NCBI RefSeq assembly: GCF_000224005.2
Contig: NZ_CP007031.1
Location: forward strand, 607,501 to 671,500
Direction of reading: 5' to 3'
From: Marichromatium purpuratum 984
GTDB taxonomy: Bacteria; Pseudomonadota; Gammaproteobacteria; Chromatiales; Chromatiaceae
DNA length: 64,000 nt
Shown here: positions 46,134 through 55,300 of the stretch, in pieces
Layout of the letters: each line of letters begins with the position of its first letter
How positions within the stretch are numbered: position 1 is the stretch's first letter
Position numbers and translations under genes: made by a program
The notes under the pieces: generated by a model
Told to the model about the DNA's origin: nothing
What the model saw: the letters and a program-made list of their open reading frames with translations, nothing else
Databases searched by the model: none

Positions 46134-49100
46134 TCGCCGGGATTGCCGTTGAGCTGCGGGACCTGGTATCTGCTCGAACTCGATGGCGAGCATCTCGATC
46201 TCGAACGCTTCGAGGCCGCTTGGAACCGACTGATCCGTCATCACGAGATGTTGCGTGCGGTGGTCGACGAGGACGGTCGTCAGCGCATCCTGGCAGAGGT
46301 TGCGGAACTGCGCCTGATGCACGGCGCGGCCGCCGAACTCGCTGGCGAAGACTCCGCCGCCGCCGCGCAGCGCTATCTGCGGCGACGCTGGCGGGAACTG
46401 TCCGCACGGCGCGATGCCGCCGCCGAGTGGCCGCCGCTCGAGATCCACGCCCTGGCTTACGGCGGTACGCGCCAGCGTGTCGGCATCCTGTTCAACTATC
46501 TGGTACTGGACGGCTACAGCATTCAGCTGCTGCTCGGTCAGCTCGCCGAACTCCATGCCCGGCCGCAGGCCGAGCTGCCGGACATCGGGCTGTCCTTCCG
46601 CGACTATGTCGAGCAGTTGTCCCCCGACCCCGCCGCGCTGCTCCGTGCCGAGGCCTTCTGGCGCGAGCGTCTGCTCAGTCTGCCGCCGGGCCCCGAACTG
46701 CCGCTGGCGACCGACCCGCAGACCCTGACCGAGATGGATTTCCAGCGTCGCGAGGCGCGGCTGGACGCCGCCTGCTGGGCGCGTCTCAAGACGCGCGCCC
46801 GCGCCCACCGGATCACCCCCTCGGTGCTGCTGCTGACGGCCTATGGTCAGGTGATCCGCAGCTGGACCGGCGGGCGTGACTTCACCCTCAATCTGACCCT
46901 GTTCGATCGGCAACGCGTACACCCGGATGTCGACCGGGTGCTGGGTGACTTCACCTCGCTGGCTCCGGTGCGTTTCCTCGCCAGCCATGGCGACGCGCTC
47001 CTGGGGCAGGCGCAGGCGTTGCAGCAGGAGATCGCCGAGGCGCTGGAATACCGCGAGGTCTCCTCGATCTGGGTGCAGCGCGAGCGGGCGCGTGGCACGC
47101 ATCTCGCCAATTCCTCGCTGCCGGTGGTGTTCACCAGCACCCTGGGAATGGGTGAGCTGCTCGACCAGGCCCCCGCCGATTTCCCGCGCCTGGTCTCCGG
47201 CGGTCTCTCGGGCACGCCCCAGGTGTGGCTCGATCACCAGCTCTACGAGTACCAAGGGAGCCTGACCCTCTCCTGGGACGCGGTCGAGAGTCTCTTCCCG
47301 GCGGGACTGCTCGACGACATGTTCGCCGCCTATCTGGAGCTGCTCGGTCGACTCGCCGAGCAGGACTGGACGCAGCCCACGCTGCCGCAACTGCCGTCGC
47401 CGCAGCAGGCCACCCGCGCGGCGGTCAACGCCACTGCCGCGCCGCGCCGCGGGCACCTGCTGCACGCCGGTCTGTTCGAGTGGGCTGCGCGCGCCCCCGA
47501 GCGCCCGGCGCTGCTGGCCGGTGAGCACCGACTCGGCTACGGTGAGCTGGCCGCCGAGGCGCTGCGCATCGGCGCGCTGCTGCGCGCCCGTGGCGTCGCC
47601 CCGGGCGAGGCGGTGGCGGTGAGCCTGCCGCGCGGTCCGGCGCAGGTCGCCGCCGTCTACGGCGTGCTCGCCGCCGGGGCCTGCTATGTCCCGGTGGGCG
47701 TGCGCCAACCGGCGGCGCGTCAGGCACGCATCCATGCCAGCGCCGCGATCCGCTGGGTGCTCACCGATGCCGCCCACCGCGAGGCCGCAGCCAGCCCCGG
47801 CACGGTGCCGCTCGACATCGCCGAGGCCGCGGGTCTGGAGCCGTTGGCCGCCCCCGTGACCGTCGACCCCGAGCAGCGCGCCTACATCATCTTCACCTCC
47901 GGCTCGACCGGTGCGCCCAAGGGCGTGGAGGTGAGCCACGCGGCGGCCGTCAACACCCTCGAGAACCTCGCCGCGCGCTACGCCGTCGGCCCCGACAGCC
48001 GGGTGCTGGCCGTCTCCGCGCTCGACTTCGACCTCTCCGTCCACGACCTCTTCGGCCTGCACGCGGTCGGCGGCGCGGTGGTGGTGCTGGAGGAGTCGCA
48101 GCGGCGCGATGCCGGAGCGTGGCTCGAACAGATCCACCGTCACGGCGTGACCCTGTGGAACTCGGTGCCGGTGCTGCTCGACATGCTGCTGGTGATGGCC
48201 GAGCGCGACCCGCGTCCGCTGCCCTTCGAGCAGGTCTACCTCTCCGGTGACTGGATCGGGCTCGACCTGCCCGAGCGCCTGTTTGCCCGCAGCCGCCCCG
48301 GCGTGCGCCTGGTGGCGATGGGCGGGGCGACCGAGGCGGCGATCTGGTCCAACGCCCACGACGTCGAGCTGCCGCTGCCGCCGCACTGGCGCTCGATCCC
48401 CTATGGCCGACCGCTGGCCAACCAGCGCTACCGTGTCGTCGACGCCCAGGGGCGCGATTGCCCCGACTGGGTGCCGGGCGAGCTGTGGATCGGCGGCCTC
48501 GGCGTGGCGCTGGGCTACTGCGGCGACCCCGAGCTGACCGCGCAGCGCTTCGTCGAGCACGCCGGCGAGCGCTGGTACCGCACCGGCGACCAGGGCCGCT
48601 ACTGGCCCGACGGCACGCTCGAGTTCCTCGGTCGACTCGACCACCAGGTCAAGGTGCGGGGCCATCGCATCGAACTCGGCGAGATCGAGGCGGCGCTCAA
48701 CGGCCAGGCGGAGATCGCCCGCGCGGTGGCGCTCACCCACGGCACCCCGGCGGCGCTCGCCGCGGTGCTGGTGCCCGCCGCCGGTGCCGTGCTCGACCAG
48801 GCGGCGATCGGCGCACGTCTGCGCGAGGCACTGCCCGACTACATGGTGCCGCACACCCTGCTGGAACTCGACGCGCTGCCGCTGAGCGCCAACGGCAAGG
48901 TCGATCGCAAGGCGCTGACGGCGCTGCTCGAGGCCCGGGTCGATGAGCAGGTCGTCACCCTGGAGCCGCCGCGCGGCGAGACCGAGCGGCGTGTCGCCGC
49001 GGTCTGGAGCGCACTGCTCGGGGCCGAGACGCTGGGCCGCGAGAGCAACTTCTTCGACCTCGGTGGCGACAGCCTGCTGGCGACCCGTGCGGTGACGGCG

Positions 49101-52100
49101 CTGCGCGAGCAGGGCCTGAGCGCGCCGCAGCCGCTGCGGCTGCTGTTCGCCCAGCCACGACTGATGGACTTCGCCGCCGGACTGACGACGACGGAGGAGC
49201 CGCGCGCACCCGTGACCATCGTCGCCGACCCCGAGCACCGTTACGAACCCTTCGCCCTCACCGAGGTGCAGCAGGCCTATTGGATGGGGCAGCTACCCGG
49301 GTTGCCGCTCAACTGCGGCACTCACTATCTGCTTGAGTTCGACGGCGCGGAGATCGATCGCGCGCGCTTGCAGCATGCCTGTGACCGACTCGTGGCGCGC
49401 CACGAGATGCTGCGCTCGGTGCTCGACAGCGACGGCAGGCAACGCATCCTGCCGGCGGACGCGGTCGCGGCCGTGGAGGTCAGCGACGAGCAGGCGGGCG
49501 ATGCGACCGAGGCCGCCACCCGTGTGCTGTCCTGGTGGCGTGAGCAGACCCGTCAGCCGGTGCCGCCGGGCTTCACCCTGCATCGGGTGCGTTATCCCGC
49601 AGGGCGCTGCCGTCTCGGTCTGTTGCTCGACTACATGAGCCTCGACGGTTACAGCATCCGCCTGTTGGTGCAGGAGCTGGCGGCGCTGTACGACGACCCG
49701 CAGCGCAGCCTGCCGGAGATCGGCGTCTCCTTCCGCGACTACCTGATGCAGGTGCATCCAGACCCGCGTGATGTCGAGCGTGCCGAGGCCCACTGGCACG
49801 CGCGTCTGCACACGCTGCCACGGGCCGCGGCGTTGCCGCTCGCGCGCGATCCGTACAGTCTCTCCAATCCTCACTTCAGCCGTCGGACCCTGCGTCTGCA
49901 AGGGGATGACTGGGGACGCCTGAAGCAGGCCGCGCGGCAGCGCAACATCACCCCCTCGGTGCTGGTGCTGGCGGCCTATGGCGAGGTGCTCAGTCGCTGG
50001 AGCGGCGGTGCCGCCCACACTGTCAACCTGACCCGCTTCGACCGTCAGCCGCTGCACCCGGACATCGGCTCGCTGATCGGTGACTTTACCTCGCTCTCGC
50101 CGATCGCCTATCGGCCGGAGGCCGGGGCGAGCCTGTTCGATCGCGCCGAGGCGATGCAGCAGGAGATCGCCGAGGCACTCGATCATCGCGAGGTCTCCTC
50201 GATCTGGGTGCAGCGCGAGCGCGGCAAGACGCTGGAGCGGATGGCGGCGGCGCTGCCGATCATCTTCACCAGCACCCTGGGCATGTCCGACGGTCTGCTC
50301 GACGAGATGCCGGAGGACTTCCCCGAGCTGGTCCACGGCGGCTTGTCCGAGACCCCGCAGGTGTGGCTCGACCATCAGATGTACGAACATCGTGGTGACC
50401 TGCTGATCTCCTGGGACAGTGTCGATGCGCTGTTCCCCGATGGGTTGCTCGACGACATGCTGGCCGCGCTCGGCGAGTTGCTCGAACGGCTGGCACGGCA
50501 CGCCGATGCGTTGCCGTCGCCGCAACTGCCGTCGCCGCAGCAGGCCACCCGCGCAGCGGTCAACGCCACCGCCGCGCCGCGCCGCGGGCACCTGCTGCAC
50601 GCCGGTCTGTTCGAGTGGGCCGCGCGCGCCCCCGAGCGCCCGGCGCTGCTGGCCGGTGAGCACCGACTCGGCTACGGTGAGCTGGCCGCCGAGGCGCTGC
50701 GCATCGGCGCGCTGCTGCGCGCCCGTGGCGTCGCCCCGGGCGAGGCGGTGGCGGTGAGCCTGCCGCGCGGTCCGGCGCAGGTCGCCGCCGTCTACGGCGT
50801 GCTCGCCGCCGGGGCCTGCTATGTCCCGGTGGGCGTGCGCCAACCGGCGGCGCGTCAGGCACGCATCCATGCCAGCGCCGCGATCCGCTGGGTGCTCACC
50901 GATGCCGCCCACCGCGAGGCCGCAGCCAGCCCCGGCACGGTGCCGCTCGACATCGCCGAGGCCGCGGGTCTGGAGCCGTTGGCCGCCCCCGTGACCGTCG
51001 ACCCCGAGCAGCGCGCCTACATCATCTTCACCTCCGGCTCGACCGGTGCGCCCAAGGGCGTGGAGGTGAGCCACGCGGCGGCCGTCAACACCCTCGAGAA
51101 CCTCGCCGCGCGCTACGCCGTCGGCCCCGACAGCCGGGTGCTGGCCGTCTCCGCGCTCGACTTCGACCTCTCCGTCCACGACCTCTTCGGCCTGCACGCG
51201 GTCGGCGGCGCGGTGGTGGTGCTGGAGGAGTCGCAGCGGCGCGATGCCGGAGCGTGGCTCGAACAGATCCACCGTCACGGCGTGACCCTGTGGAACTCGG
51301 TGCCGGTGCTGCTCGACATGCTGCTGGTGATGGCCGAGCGCGACCCGCGTCCGCTGCCCTTCGAGCAGGTCTACCTCTCCGGTGACTGGATCGGGCTCGA
51401 CCTGCCCGAGCGCCTGTTTGCCCGCAGCCGCCCCGGCGTGCGCCTGGTGGCGATGGGCGGGGCGACCGAGGCGGCGATCTGGTCCAACGCCCACGACGTC
51501 GAGCTGCCGCTGCCGCCGCACTGGCGCTCGATCCCCTATGGCCGACCGCTGGCCAACCAGCGCTACCGTGTCGTCGACGCCCAGGGGCGCGATTGCCCCG
51601 ACTGGGTGCCGGGCGAGCTGTGGATCGGTGGCCTCGGCGTGGCGCTGGGCTACTGCGGCGACCCCGAGCTGACCGCGCAGCGCTTCGTCGAGCACGCCGG
51701 CGAGCGCTGGTACCGCACCGGCGACCAGGGCCGCTACTGGCCCGACGGCACGCTCGAGTTCCTCGGTCGACTCGACCACCAGGTCAAGGTGCGGGGCCAT
51801 CGCATCGAACTCGGCGAGATCGAGGCGGTGCTCAACGGCCAGGCGGAGATCGCCCGCGCGGTGGCGCTCACCCACGGCACCCCGGCGGCGCTCGCCGCGG
51901 TGCTGGTGCCCGCCGCCGGTGCCGTGCTCGACCAGGCGGCGATCGGCGCACGTCTGCGCGAGGCACTGCCCGACTACATGGTGCCGCACACCCTGCTGGA
52001 ACTCGACGCGCTGCCGCTGAGCGCCAACGGCAAGGTCGATCGCAAGGCGCTGACGGCGCTGCTCGAGGCCCAGGTCGTCGAGAGACGTGCCTACGAGCCG

Positions 52101-52388
52101 CCGCGCGACCACTTCGAGGAGCAGGTCGCGGCGATCTGGTGCGAGGTGCTGGGAGTCGAACGGATCTCCCGTGAAGACGAATTCTTCCTGGTCGGCGGCG
52201 ACAGCCTGAACGCCACGCGTATCGCCGGACTGCTCCAGGAGCGTCATGTCTGCCCGCAGCCGATTACGCTGCAGGTGTTCTTCTCGTCCCCCACTGTCGC
52301 CGCGCTCGCCGACCACGTGCGCGAGCAGTGGCAGGCGTTCGGCGTGACCGACGACAACGACGACCTCATTGAAGAAGGAATCCTATGA
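45606..52388 (+). CDS. Nonribosomal peptide synthetase, second part: PCP-Cy-A-PCP-Cy-A-PCP
   Basis: Continues the assembly line after the frameshift; its apparent GTG start at 45606 has no ribosome-binding site. Domains in order: the end of A1 and PCP1 (DLGGDSLLATRAV, about 45900), Cy2 (46080-47400, motif NYLVLDGYS with Asn for the first Asp), A2 (47440-48890), PCP2, Cy3 (49240-50530, DYMSLDGYS), A3 (50590-52040) and PCP3 (LVGGDSLNATRIAG). A2 and A3 are nearly identical to A1, so all three modules probably load the same amino acid, most likely cysteine. The C-terminus ends in an acidic tail TDDNDDLIEEGIL, a likely docking peptide. The stop overlaps the next gene (ATGA). Confidence 0.9.
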   Translation: MLVPAAGAVLDQAAIGARLREALPDYMVPHTLLELDALPLSANGKVDRKALTALLEARVDEQVVTLEPPRGETERRVAAVWSALLGAETLGRESNFFDLGGDSLLATRAVTALREQGLSAPQPLRLLFAQPRLMDFAAGLTTTEETRAPVTIVADPEHRYEPFALTEVQQAYWMGQSPGLPLSCGTWYLLELDGEHLDLERFEAAWNRLIRHHEMLRAVVDEDGRQRILAEVAELRLMHGAAAELAGEDSAAAAQRYLRRRWRELSARRDAAAEWPPLEIHALAYGGTRQRVGILFNYLVLDGYSIQLLLGQLAELHARPQAELPDIGLSFRDYVEQLSPDPAALLRAEAFWRERLLSLPPGPELPLATDPQTLTEMDFQRREARLDAACWARLKTRARAHRITPSVLLLTAYGQVIRSWTGGRDFTLNLTLFDRQRVHPDVDRVLGDFTSLAPVRFLASHGDALLGQAQALQQEIAEALEYREVSSIWVQRERARGTHLANSSLPVVFTSTLGMGELLDQAPADFPRLVSGGLSGTPQVWLDHQLYEYQGSLTLSWDAVESLFPAGLLDDMFAAYLELLGRLAEQDWTQPTLPQLPSPQQATRAAVNATAAPRRGHLLHAGLFEWAARAPERPALLAGEHRLGYGELAAEALRIGALLRARGVAPGEAVAVSLPRGPAQVAAVYGVLAAGACYVPVGVRQPAARQARIHASAAIRWVLTDAAHREAAASPGTVPLDIAEAAGLEPLAAPVTVDPEQRAYIIFTSGSTGAPKGVEVSHAAAVNTLENLAARYAVGPDSRVLAVSALDFDLSVHDLFGLHAVGGAVVVLEESQRRDAGAWLEQIHRHGVTLWNSVPVLLDMLLVMAERDPRPLPFEQVYLSGDWIGLDLPERLFARSRPGVRLVAMGGATEAAIWSNAHDVELPLPPHWRSIPYGRPLANQRYRVVDAQGRDCPDWVPGELWIGGLGVALGYCGDPELTAQRFVEHAGERWYRTGDQGRYWPDGTLEFLGRLDHQVKVRGHRIELGEIEAALNGQAEIARAVALTHGTPAALAAVLVPAAGAVLDQAAIGARLREALPDYMVPHTLLELDALPLSANGKVDRKALTALLEARVDEQVVTLEPPRGETERRVAAVWSALLGAETLGRESNFFDLGGDSLLATRAVTALREQGLSAPQPLRLLFAQPRLMDFAAGLTTTEEPRAPVTIVADPEHRYEPFALTEVQQAYWMGQLPGLPLNCGTHYLLEFDGAEIDRARLQHACDRLVARHEMLRSVLDSDGRQRILPADAVAAVEVSDEQAGDATEAATRVLSWWREQTRQPVPPGFTLHRVRYPAGRCRLGLLLDYMSLDGYSIRLLVQELAALYDDPQRSLPEIGVSFRDYLMQVHPDPRDVERAEAHWHARLHTLPRAAALPLARDPYSLSNPHFSRRTLRLQGDDWGRLKQAARQRNITPSVLVLAAYGEVLSRWSGGAAHTVNLTRFDRQPLHPDIGSLIGDFTSLSPIAYRPEAGASLFDRAEAMQQEIAEALDHREVSSIWVQRERGKTLERMAAALPIIFTSTLGMSDGLLDEMPEDFPELVHGGLSETPQVWLDHQMYEHRGDLLISWDSVDALFPDGLLDDMLAALGELLERLARHADALPSPQLPSPQQATRAAVNATAAPRRGHLLHAGLFEWAARAPERPALLAGEHRLGYGELAAEALRIGALLRARGVAPGEAVAVSLPRGPAQVAAVYGVLAAGACYVPVGVRQPAARQARIHASAAIRWVLTDAAHREAAASPGTVPLDIAEAAGLEPLAAPVTVDPEQRAYIIFTSGSTGAPKGVEVSHAAAVNTLENLAARYAVGPDSRVLAVSALDFDLSVHDLFGLHAVGGAVVVLEESQRRDAGAWLEQIHRHGVTLWNSVPVLLDMLLVMAERDPRPLPFEQVYLSGDWIGLDLPERLFARSRPGVRLVAMGGATEAAIWSNAHDVELPLPPHWRSIPYGRPLANQRYRVVDAQGRDCPDWVPGELWIGGLGVALGYCGDPELTAQRFVEHAGERWYRTGDQGRYWPDGTLEFLGRLDHQVKVRGHRIELGEIEAVLNGQAEIARAVALTHGTPAALAAVLVPAAGAVLDQAAIGARLREALPDYMVPHTLLELDALPLSANGKVDRKALTALLEAQVVERRAYEPPRDHFEEQVAAIWCEVLGVERISREDEFFLVGGDSLNATRIAGLLQERHVCPQPITLQVFFSSPTVAALADHVREQWQAFGVTDDNDDLIEEGIL
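47403..49292 (+). repeat. A-PCP cassette copy 2
   Basis: 1890 bases near-identical to copy 1, with a handful of substitutions (for example Ala to Pro in RGVAxGEAV) and without the extra C. It serves as the reference for the correct frame. Confidence 0.93.
50538..52071 (+). repeat. A-PCP cassette copy 3 (A domain only)
   Basis: 1534 bases near-identical to copies 1 and 2 through the A domain. Identity ends abruptly after GCTCGAGGCCC; the terminal PCP and docking tail that follow are unrelated at DNA level. Confidence 0.93.
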
Positions 52389-55300
52389 ACGATCAGAATC
52401 GGCTCGTGAGCGACCTCATCGACGAGCTGGGCGGGGCCGGTATCCTGCTCTGGGAAGAGGCCGGACAGTTGCGCTTCAAGGCCCCCGCGGGGGCGCTCGA
52501 CGAGCGGCGGCGGGCGGCCATCAAGAGCAACCGCGAGGCCATCATCGCCTATCTGGCGGGGGGCGAGGAGGCGCTCGGCGCGACTTCACCGGAGCGCTAC
52601 GAGCCCTTCCCGCTGACCGACCTGCAGCTGGCCTATATCGTCGGTCGTCGCGACAACTACGACCTCGGCGGCGTGGGTTGTCACAATTATCTGGAGCTTG
52701 ACCTGCCGCCGCTGGACCCGCAGCGCCTGGAGCGTGCCTGGCACGAGTTGATCGAGCGGCACGACATGTTGCGCGCGGTGATCGGGAGCGACGGTACCCA
52801 ACGCGTGCTGAGGAATGTCTCCCTGCCGCCGCTGCGTTGCGACGATCGGCGCGGGGCCTCGGCCGAGGTCTTCGAGCAGGCGGTGCTGGCGAGCCGTGAC
52901 GAGATGGCCTTCCGACGCTATGACGCCGAGCGTTGGCCGCTCTACGAGTTGCGTCTGACCCTCGGCGACGAGCGGTCCATCCTGCATTACTCGACGGACC
53001 TGCTGATCGCCGACTTCGCCAGCATCCAACTGTTGCTGGCCGAGCTGGGCGAGCGCTACGAACACCCCGAGCGGGCGCTGCCGCCGTTGTCGTTGACCTT
53101 CCGCGATCTGGTGACCGGCGAGCGCGCTCGAGGCGAGCAGGCCGACACCCAGGCACGGCGCCGGGCGCATCGCGAGTACTGGATGCAGCGCCTGCCCGAG
53201 CTGCCGGATGCCCCGGAGTTGCCGCTGTTGCCGGCGACCGTGCGCGGCAAGGTCGAGGGCGCGAGCTTCGAGCGTTTCGGCTTCGACCTGCCTGCCGCCG
53301 ACTGGCAGGCCTTCTGCGCCAGCGCCACGCGCCACCAGCTGACCCCGACCGCGGCGGTGATGGCGGTCTTCACCGAGGTCCTGCGGCGCTGGTCGCGGCG
53401 CGAGGATTTCTGCATCAACCTGACTCTTCTGAACCGCCCGGCACAGGCGCCTGAGGCGCGACGCGTGGTTGGCGACTTCATCGCCATCAACGTGCTGGAG
53501 GTGCGTGGCGACAGCGGCGCGACCTTCCTCGATCGTGCGCGTGCCGTGCAGGAGCGGCTGTGGCAGGACATGGCGCACGCCGATTTCAGCGGCATCGAGG
53601 TGCTGCGCGAGCTTTCGCGCCAGCAGCGCGAGAACCGTCTGATCCCGGTGGTCTTCACCAGTACCCTGGGGGTGAGTGGTGACGAGCTGCCGCGCAATGC
53701 GTTCATGCACGACGCCAAGCTGAACTACGGCATCACTCAGACCCCACAGGTGTGGCTGGATTGTCAGGCGACCGAGCGGCGTGGCGCGTTGCATGTCGAC
53801 TGGGACGTGCGGCGCGGGATCTTCCCGGCGGGCGTCATCGAGCAGGCCTTCGCCGCCTTCGGCGAGGTCGTCTCGCGTCTGGCGCGGGAGGAGGCGGCCT
53901 GGGGGGCCGAGCGTCCGGTGGCACTGCCCGAGTCGACCCGCTTGCAGCGCGAGCAGATCAATCACGAGCGCGACGCGCCTCTGCCGCGTGGCTACCTGCA
54001 CGGCGGTTTCTGCCGTCGCGCACTGGAGGCGCCGCAGCACCCGGCGCTGTTGTGCGGTGCTCGGGGCTGGAGCTATCGCGAACTGGCCGACTGGGCGCTG
54101 GATCTCGCCGAGCGTCTGCAGGCGGCCGGTTGCGTGGCGGGCGAGCCGGTGGCGCTGTGCCTCGACAAGGGGCCGGCGCAGGTCGCTGCCGTGCTCGGAA
54201 CCCTGCTGGCCGATGCGGCCTATGTGCCGATCGACGTCACCCAGCCGAGCGAACGGCGCGCGCGCATCCTCGCCGACGTCGGTGCCCGGGTGGTGGTGAC
54301 GGATGCCGCACGGGCCGTTGACGCCTGGCCCGAGGCGGTGGTCGTGGTGGCGATGGGCGAACCCGGCGAGGCGCGTGCGGAGGCTGCGCGGCGTGCCGCG
54401 CTGGAGGCCGCCATCGCGCGGGGCGAGGCGTGCGACACCGCCAGTCGGCTCGCCTATGTGCTCTATACCTCGGGCACTACCGGGCGGCCCAAGGGGGTCA
54501 TGCTGACCCACCAGGGGGTGCTCAACACCATCGTCGGCTTCAATCGCCAGTTTGGTCTCCATGCCGAGGATCGCGCGCTGGGGCTGGTCAACTACAGCTT
54601 CGACCTGTCGGTGCTGGACCTGTTCTGCACCTTCACCGCTGGGGCCACGCTGGTGCTGCCGGAAGGGCAGTGGCGCAGTGATCCGGCCTCCTGGGTGGCG
54701 GCCATCGAGCGCCACAAGGCGACGGTCTGGAACTCGGTGCCGGCGCACATGCAGATGCTGCTGGCGAGCCTTTCGCACGCCAGCGATCTCTCCAGCCTGC
54801 GGCTCGGTTTCGTCTCCGGGGACTGGATTCCGGTGACCCTGCCCGAGCAGGTCCGCAGGCGTTTGCCCGGCCTGCAGCTCAACAGCCTCGGCGGGCCGAC
54901 CGAGATCTCGGTGACCTGCATCCATCACCGGATCGACGAGGTGCCGGAGGGCGCGACGTCGATCCCCTATGGATCGCCCTTCAGCAATCATCGTCTCTAT
55001 GTGCTCGACCGTCGGCTCGAGTCCTGCCCGGACTGGGTGGCGGGCGAGATGTATGTCGGCGGTCCCGGCGTCGCCCTGGGCTTTGCCAACGACCCCGAGC
55101 GCACCGCGCAGCGCTTCATCACCCATCCGCGGAGCGGTGAACGCCTCTATCGCACCGGCGACATCTGCCGCTATCGCGGCGACGGGGTGATCGAGATCCT
55201 CGGTCGCGAGGACAACCAGGTGAAGATCCGTGGCCACCGCATCGAGCTGGGTGATGTCGAGGCGGCGCTCGGCGAGATCGACGGCGTGGCGCGCGGCGTT

